From positions 1 through 7,712 of the forward strand of contig JALWSJ010000096.1 in NCBI GenBank assembly GCA_026993705.1: DNA of 7,712 bases, written 5' to 3'. The notes under the pieces are model-generated. The model did not search any database and was not told where the DNA came from. It worked only from the letters and a program-made list of their open reading frames with translations. Below are positions 4,258 through 7,712 of the stretch, one piece after another. How positions within the stretch are numbered: position 1 is the first letter of the stretch; each line of letters begins with the position of its first letter. A program made the position numbers and the translations under genes. The DNA comes from Flavobacteriales bacterium (lineage in GTDB: Bacteria > Bacteroidota > Bacteroidia > Flavobacteriales_D > Parvicellaceae).

Positions 4258-6486
4258 ATGAACTTGTTTTTCTACTGGGATGGTACACAATGGGTACAAG
4301 TAGGAAGTGGAGCAGGAGACAATTGGGGAACACAAGTTGTACAAACCTCAGGTACTAATATCTCAGGTGATGGAACAACAGCAAATCCGTTAACTGTAAC
4401 CGACGGAGATTCTGACCCAACCAATGAAATAGAACTTCCTAGCACAGCTACAACAAATCAAGTGCTAACTTGGGACGGGACAAACTGGGTAGCTCAAAAT
4501 GTACCGTCAGGAGCAGACAACTGGGGGACGCAAGTTGTACAGACTTCAGGTACTAATATATCAGGAGATGGAACAGCTACTAATCCATTAACTGTAACCG
4601 ATGGCGATACCGACGCGACCAACGAAATAGAACTTCCCACAGGCGGAACAAACGGACAAGTGCTATCAACTGACGGAAGCGGAAACTATACTTGGATAAA
4701 TGATAATGCAGGAACAGACGACCAAAATATTCAAAATCTTGCGTTTGATGCGAATACGAATATCTTAACCGTAGGTATAGAAAATGGAAATTCTCAAACC
4801 GTTGATTTAACGGCTTTATTAAACGATGCCGACAGCGACCCCAATAACGAAATACAAGATTTGAGTTTGAATACAACAACAAATATCTTAACGATAACAA
4901 ATAACGGTACGCCAACAAGTATTGATTTAACCCCTTATTTGGATAATACAGATAATCAAGATTTATCATTAACGGGAAATACATTATCTCTAACGAATGA
5001 CGGAACAACAGTAGATTTAAGTGGTTATTTGGATAATACGGACAGCCAAAATTTAAGTAATACAACGTCAGGAAATAACGTAACGCTAAACATAAGTGGA
5101 GGAACAGGAACTACGTTCTCCATAAATGATGCGGATAGCGACCCAACCAACGAAATAGAACTCCCAACAGGAGGAACAAACGGACAAGTGCTTTCAACAA
5201 ATGGTAGCGGAACTTATACGTGGGTAATGGATAATGCAGGAACGGATAATCAAGATTTATCTCTCACAGGAAATACCTTGTCTTTAACCAACGACGGAAC
5301 ACCGGTAGATTTAAGTGGTTATTTAGACAATACCGATAACCAAAACATAAGTGGTTCAGGATTATCAGGAACTGTACTAACCATAGGCATACAAAATGGT
5401 ACAAACGAAACCGTTGATTTAGCATCACTCACCGATGCAGATTGGTACAAAGTAGGAACGACAGCCGCACCAGCTAGTATCAATGATAATATTTTTACAC
5501 AGGGAAGAGTTGGGATAGGGACGAATAATCCTAAATCAAATCTTGACATTGTGGGAACTAGAAAAACAACCATTTATCCAAGTAATTCTATCTTCAAAAT
5601 GGGAGGAGCTGATGTATTTCTCTATGGGGGAGCCCATAGTGGAGGGCTAGGTGTGAATTATCCCATTATGCTACAAGCAATGAGAGATTCAGACTCTCTT
5701 CAGTTTCCTATATCATTGAATCCTAATGGAGGTAATATAGGTGTAGGTACATTATCTCCAACTGAAGCACTACATGTAGTCGGCAATGAAATAATAGAAT
5801 CTTGGGATGCGGTTTTAAAATCAAAAGGACCAACTCACGATTCGATTTATCACTTGATTGGTACTTATCAGGGTTGGGATAATTCAGGTATCTATATAGC
5901 TGGTTATAATTACTATAATCCTCAAGGTGGAAATGTTATAAATTCCTATGCCAAAAAGGTTCACATAGGTCGCCCGGAGCGTTTAACTGTTGACCTGCAA
6001 ACAGGTAATACTGGGATGGGAACAACAACTCCAACTTCTAAACTTCATGTTAACGGAGGAATTAGAACACAAAACATGGGGCAAATTGTTTGCCGTCATT
6101 ATTCAGGTGGTTCTGTGGTAAATGTTCCTTTTACGCGTGCTTATGTAGCTTCGCATCCAGATGAAAGCTATATTTATACCGGTGTAGCTCCAGATTTACA
6201 AGATAATGTTCAATGTAATTCAGGAGCAAATGGAGGAAACAGATTTTACGATGGTTCTCCAGGGTGGGATGGACAATATTTTATAACTTTAGATGATAAT
6301 TCTGCGGGACAACCTACTATTTACGGGAAATGGATCGGTTGGAATGTAAGGGTAGATAATGCTGGAGGTGCACAGGTTGTCAATGGAAATGGAGAAATAA
6401 CATTTACTTTATGGCATGATGGTACAAATTGGAGAGTTCAGCACATGAGTGCTACTGCGGGTACTACTAATTGCGAATGTCGATAA
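4258..6486 (+). CDS. Repeat-rich secreted/surface fibre-like protein, body separated from its signal peptide
   Basis: 742 codons from the ATG at 4258, although the frame is open from 4243 as LYDKNMNLFFYWDGTQW, which continues the homology of the upstream signal-peptide fragment. Residues about 21-400 are internal repeats rich in N, T, D and G: two DNWGTQVVQTSGTNISGDG units (from 21 and 87), acidic DxDSDPTNE loops, and two DNQDLSLTGNTLSLTNDG units. Residues 418-595 contain three GxGT..P..LHV/LDI..G triads (near 419, 495 and 586), as in Bacteroidota proteins resembling phage tail fibres. A unique C-terminal region (about 595-742) ends NCECR. I see no membrane anchor, peptidase S74 domain or type IX sorting domain. 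An extracellular structural or adhesive role is inferred. No partner genes are adjacent. Without the upstream signal peptide the protein would not be exported. Confidence 0.8.
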   Translation: MNLFFYWDGTQWVQVGSGAGDNWGTQVVQTSGTNISGDGTTANPLTVTDGDSDPTNEIELPSTATTNQVLTWDGTNWVAQNVPSGADNWGTQVVQTSGTNISGDGTATNPLTVTDGDTDATNEIELPTGGTNGQVLSTDGSGNYTWINDNAGTDDQNIQNLAFDANTNILTVGIENGNSQTVDLTALLNDADSDPNNEIQDLSLNTTTNILTITNNGTPTSIDLTPYLDNTDNQDLSLTGNTLSLTNDGTTVDLSGYLDNTDSQNLSNTTSGNNVTLNISGGTGTTFSINDADSDPTNEIELPTGGTNGQVLSTNGSGTYTWVMDNAGTDNQDLSLTGNTLSLTNDGTPVDLSGYLDNTDNQNISGSGLSGTVLTIGIQNGTNETVDLASLTDADWYKVGTTAAPASINDNIFTQGRVGIGTNNPKSNLDIVGTRKTTIYPSNSIFKMGGADVFLYGGAHSGGLGVNYPIMLQAMRDSDSLQFPISLNPNGGNIGVGTLSPTEALHVVGNEIIESWDAVLKSKGPTHDSIYHLIGTYQGWDNSGIYIAGYNYYNPQGGNVINSYAKKVHIGRPERLTVDLQTGNTGMGTTTPTSKLHVNGGIRTQNMGQIVCRHYSGGSVVNVPFTRAYVASHPDESYIYTGVAPDLQDNVQCNSGANGGNRFYDGSPGWDGQYFITLDDNSAGQPTIYGKWIGWNVRVDNAGGAQVVNGNGEITFTLWHDGTNWRVQHMSATAGTTNCECR
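4318..4638 (+). repeat. Tandem 66-residue repeat in the surface protein gene
   Basis: Two copies of a 123-base unit lie at 4318-4440 and 4516-4638, exactly 198 bases (66 codons) apart. Their translations differ at 4 of 41 residues, while the DNA differs mostly at third codon positions (for example GACAATTGGGGA against GACAACTGGGGG). This is the mark of an old duplication kept under protein-level selection. Confidence 0.85.
4639..5256 (+). repeat. Dispersed repeat encoding TGGTNGQVLST..GSG.YTW
   Basis: Two 90-base copies at 4639-4728 and 5167-5256 encode near-identical 30-residue segments (TGGTNGQVLSTDGSGNYTW and TGGTNGQVLSTNGSGTYTW, each followed by a DNAGTD turn). A DSDPTNEIELP-type loop precedes each. 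The pattern suggests that modules have been copied within the gene. Confidence 0.8.
4951..5337 (+). repeat. Dispersed 93-base repeat encoding DNQDLSLTGNTLSLTNDG
   Basis: Copies at 4951-5043 and 5245-5337 are equal in length and encode 31 residues that differ at one position (T or P after NDGT). The DNA differs at many silent positions. Each copy ends in VDLSGYLDNTD and looks like a beta-strand/turn module of a fibrous domain. Confidence 0.8.
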
Positions 6487-6571
6487 TAAGTCGTACTAAA
6501 ATTAGTTGTCGGAAACATAACAAACTCATTTTTGATGGTATTCTGATTTTTTAATTAAATTACGTGATTCC

Positions 6572-6645
6572 GCGTTAGAGATAGGAGCGGCATCCTTTTG
6601 GTTTGTTTGCTTTATGCAAACCAAAAGATATAGCGGATAGCTCGA
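6572..6645 (+). ncRNA. Structured intergenic element resembling a flavobacterial RNA motif (possibly Flavo-1)
   Basis: A perfect 11-bp stem (CTTTTGGTTTG at 6595-6605 with CAAACCAAAAG at 6617-6627, 11-base loop) is flanked by two similar purine-rich boxes, GATAGGAGCGGCATC on the left and GATATAGCGGATAGC on the right. These do not pair by simple complementarity and look like an internal-loop motif. I recall such GGAGCGGCATCC...GATATAGCGGATAGC elements as recurrent in flavobacterial intergenic regions, and the Rfam Flavo-1 motif is the likely match, but this is from memory. It lies about 85 bases downstream of the surface protein gene, in the same direction. It could be part of that gene's 3' untranslated region or a separate small RNA. 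Confidence 0.45.
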
Positions 6646-6705
6646 CCATTACAGCGTTAAAAAGTGGGTTAGTGAGAACTACCCCACTTTTTTATGCTGT
6701 AATGG
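6646..6705 (+). terminator. Long GNRA-capped hairpin terminator after the surface protein gene
   Basis: A 60-base hairpin: CCATTACAGC at 6646-6655 pairs with GCTGTAATGG at 6696-6705. An A/T-rich middle and AGTGGG/CCCACT continue the stem up to TAGT/ACTA closed by a GAGA (GNRA) tetraloop at 6674-6677. The stem is about 28 bp with three imperfect positions. The inner part, AAAAAGTGGG...CCCACTTTTTT, has the GC stem and T-run of an intrinsic terminator and an A-run for the opposite direction. The outer stem is longer than termination requires. Confidence 0.75.
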
Positions 6706-6766
6706 GAACGCCCAAATTATTATACAAATTTTAATCCACTCCTTTTACTGGTTGTTTCAGTCCGTT

Positions 6767-6774
6767 TACTTTTG
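6767..6774 (+). promoter_or_regulatory. Candidate -7 box for the tonB-like gene
   Basis: TACTTTTG is a perfect TAnnTTTG box and would give a leader of about 85 bases before the ATG at 6867. The -33 region is weak (TTTTA about 19-20 bases upstream instead of TTTG). Confidence 0.3.
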
Positions 6775-6786
6775 GAGTATTCCGTT

Positions 6787-6800
6787 GCATCATTTGATGC
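6787..6800. promoter_or_regulatory. Small palindrome in the putative tonB leader
   Basis: GCATCA-TT-TGATGC is a perfect 6-bp inverted repeat with a 2-base spacer, just downstream of the candidate transcription start. It could be an operator half-site pair. No regulator is encoded nearby and a chance palindrome is possible. Confidence 0.25.
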
Positions 6801-6866
6801 TCTGTTGTGATCGTTAGGGATAGTTTTTGCAAGTAGTTGATATATAAACCTTAAAAACTATTTATT

Positions 6867-7601
6867 ATGAAAACTAAGAAAAATAAGAATGTTGCATTGG
6901 AAGACAAACGTATTACTTTTTTGCTTATTGGACTGTTGTTGTCTTTTGGTATTGTTTTAGAATCTTTTGAGTGGCGATATGGTAGCCTGAACATTAAACC
7001 AATTAGCGGTGTGGAGAGTGAGTCGCTATATGAGCCGATTATGGAGGTAAGAATTGAAAGACCTCAACCTAAACAAAGAGCTATTTCTGCTCCAAAACCT
7101 AAGCTTAGAAAAGATTGGGTAGTGGTAAAGAAAGATGATAAAGTTGAAGTGCTGAAACCGAAACCGGTTATTGAGAAAAAAGTTGATTCTGATAATCATT
7201 CTTTGTTTGATTTAAATAATGATGATTTTCCCGATATTACAGATGAAGGAGATGATATTGATGAGTTGGGATCTGTTTCAACTCTAGAATTTTATGCAGT
7301 GGAAGAAAAACCGACTTTTATTGGTGGGGAAAAGGCTTTGATGAAATATCTTGCGAGCAATATTCAATATCCTGAAATTGCGAAAAAGAGAGGAATAGAT
7401 GGAACAGTGTATGTTAAATTTATCATCAATACCGATGGCTCTATTGGTGATGTTAAGGTTGTAAAAGGTAAGGAAAAACACTTGGACGCGGAAGCAAAAA
7501 GAGTGATAGAATTTATGCCGAAATGGATACCTGGTAAACAACGAAATAGACCAGTGCGTGTGCAATATACTATTCCTATTCGTTACACGTTAAGAAATTA
7601 G
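6867..7601 (+). CDS. TonB-family energy transducer
   Basis: 244-residue inner-membrane protein that passes proton-motive force to outer-membrane TonB-dependent receptors. Residues 1-15 are basic and cytoplasmic, about 16-32 form one membrane helix (ITFLLIGLLLSFGIVLE), and 33-142 make up the periplasmic linker. The linker has short PKP segments (76-78, 98-100) but is mainly a lysine-rich part followed by an acidic part (about 107-133, NDDFPDITDEGDDIDE), a pattern seen in Bacteroidota TonB proteins. Residues 143-244 are the TonB C-terminal domain: EEKPTFIGGEKALMKYL, NIQYPEIAKKRGIDGTVYV and MPKWIPGKQRNRPVRVQYTI, ending in the receptor-binding strand. No exbB, exbD or receptor gene is adjacent, so it is an orphan copy and its receptor cannot be named. 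The gene is monocistronic, between two terminators. The start has an A/T-rich leader without a clear Shine-Dalgarno, usual for this phylum. Confidence 0.95.
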   Translation: MKTKKNKNVALEDKRITFLLIGLLLSFGIVLESFEWRYGSLNIKPISGVESESLYEPIMEVRIERPQPKQRAISAPKPKLRKDWVVVKKDDKVEVLKPKPVIEKKVDSDNHSLFDLNNDDFPDITDEGDDIDELGSVSTLEFYAVEEKPTFIGGEKALMKYLASNIQYPEIAKKRGIDGTVYVKFIINTDGSIGDVKVVKGKEKHLDAEAKRVIEFMPKWIPGKQRNRPVRVQYTIPIRYTLRN

Positions 7602-7619
7602 TATTATTATAGATTTTAT

Positions 7620-7651
7620 ATAGAAGTTGCCTATTTCTAGGCAACTTCTAT
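7620..7651. terminator. Bidirectional hairpin terminator between convergent genes
   Basis: TAGAAGTTGCCTA (7621-7633) and TAGGCAACTTCTA (7638-7650) form a perfect 13-bp stem around the loop TTTC, with one more A-T pair outside. It starts 19 bases after the tonB stop. Its right edge contains the stop codon of the opposing gene (7648-7650), so one hairpin serves both directions. The T-run is short, which makes it a modest intrinsic terminator. Confidence 0.7.
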
Positions 7652-7712
7652 TTGTAGAAATTCTTTATTTCCTCTATTACACGGGATTGTTCTTCTTCTG
7701 TTAGGTCATAAA
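7648..7712 (-). CDS. C-terminal end of an unidentified convergent gene (partial)
   Basis: Reading leftward from the window edge, one frame gives 20 codons (YDLTEEEQSRVIEE, then IKNFYK) and a TAG at 7650-7648. The other minus-strand frames meet stops within a few codons. The charged helical sequence resembles real coding sequence and tails ending in LTEEE... are common in Bacteroidota proteins, but too little is present to name the family. Confidence 0.5.
   Translation of the reverse strand, partial: YDLTEEEQSRVIEEIKNFYK

Noticed and set aside
4255..4269. ATGAACTTGTTT at the surface-gene frameshift matches 12 bases of the palindrome's right end, suggesting an insertion or excision scar.
   Set aside because: The bases encode the expected KNMNLFF segment of the protein, so ordinary coding sequence explains them; a 12-base match in AT-rich DNA is weak.
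4580..5065. A 161-codon open frame on the minus strand within the surface protein gene.
   Set aside because: It lies antisense to a repeat-rich gene and its tyrosine/leucine-rich composition mirrors those repeats; it has no recognisable motif or start signal.
5319..5573. Minus-strand frame within the surface protein gene.
   Set aside because: Composition follows the complementary repeats; no family recognised.
7284..7565. A 93-codon minus-strand frame under the TonB C-terminal domain.
   Set aside because: The plus strand encodes a well-conserved TonB domain here; the reverse reading is a by-product.

Overview
The window looks like chromosomal DNA from a member of the Bacteroidota, most likely a flavobacterium. 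The reasons are the low GC content, Bacteroidota-type promoters (TTTG, 19 bases, TAnnTTTG), a Bacteroidota-style RelA/SpoT enzyme and TonB protein, and a repeat-rich surface protein with GxGT..P..LHV triads. No genus can be assigned from the sequence alone.

Layout. (1) 156-2351 (+): an intact, full-length bifunctional RelA/SpoT (p)ppGpp enzyme. (2) 2484-3669 (-): a compact mercury-type metal-response operon, convergent with relA/SpoT. It runs from an ArsR/SmtB/CadC-like repressor, through a fused MerT-MerP transporter gene broken by two frame disruptions, to a 73-residue, 12-cysteine GDCCVxC protein. The repressor gene has a textbook promoter with an inverted-repeat operator between its two boxes. 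(3) 3670-4043 (374 bases, no gene): the repressor promoter/operator, then a nearly perfect 165-base palindrome (3715-3879) that looks like a small non-autonomous mobile element or a very large cruciform/hairpin, then a candidate promoter for the next gene. (4) 4044-6486 (+): a large repetitive secreted or surface protein. Its signal peptide and body lie in different frames, so the gene is broken or the sequence has an error. (5) 6487-6866 (380 bases, no gene): a structured element at 6572-6645 resembling a flavobacterial intergenic RNA motif, a 28-bp GNRA-capped hairpin terminator, and a candidate promoter with a small palindrome ahead of tonB. 6490-6571 holds nothing I can recognise. (6) 6867-7601 (+): a TonB-family energy transducer, then a perfect 13-bp bidirectional terminator and the last 20 codons of an unidentified convergent gene.

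Functionally the window is a patchwork: a stringent-response housekeeping gene, a metal-sensing cassette, a probable adhesin- or fibre-like surface protein and an orphan TonB. The genes do not form one pathway. The strongest candidates for something undescribed are the 165-base palindrome beside the metal-operon promoter, the structured 6572-6705 segment, and the GDCCVxC protein, whose biochemical role I do not know. Two adjacent genes carry frame disruptions (three in all), so either decay or sequencing/assembly indels must be considered.
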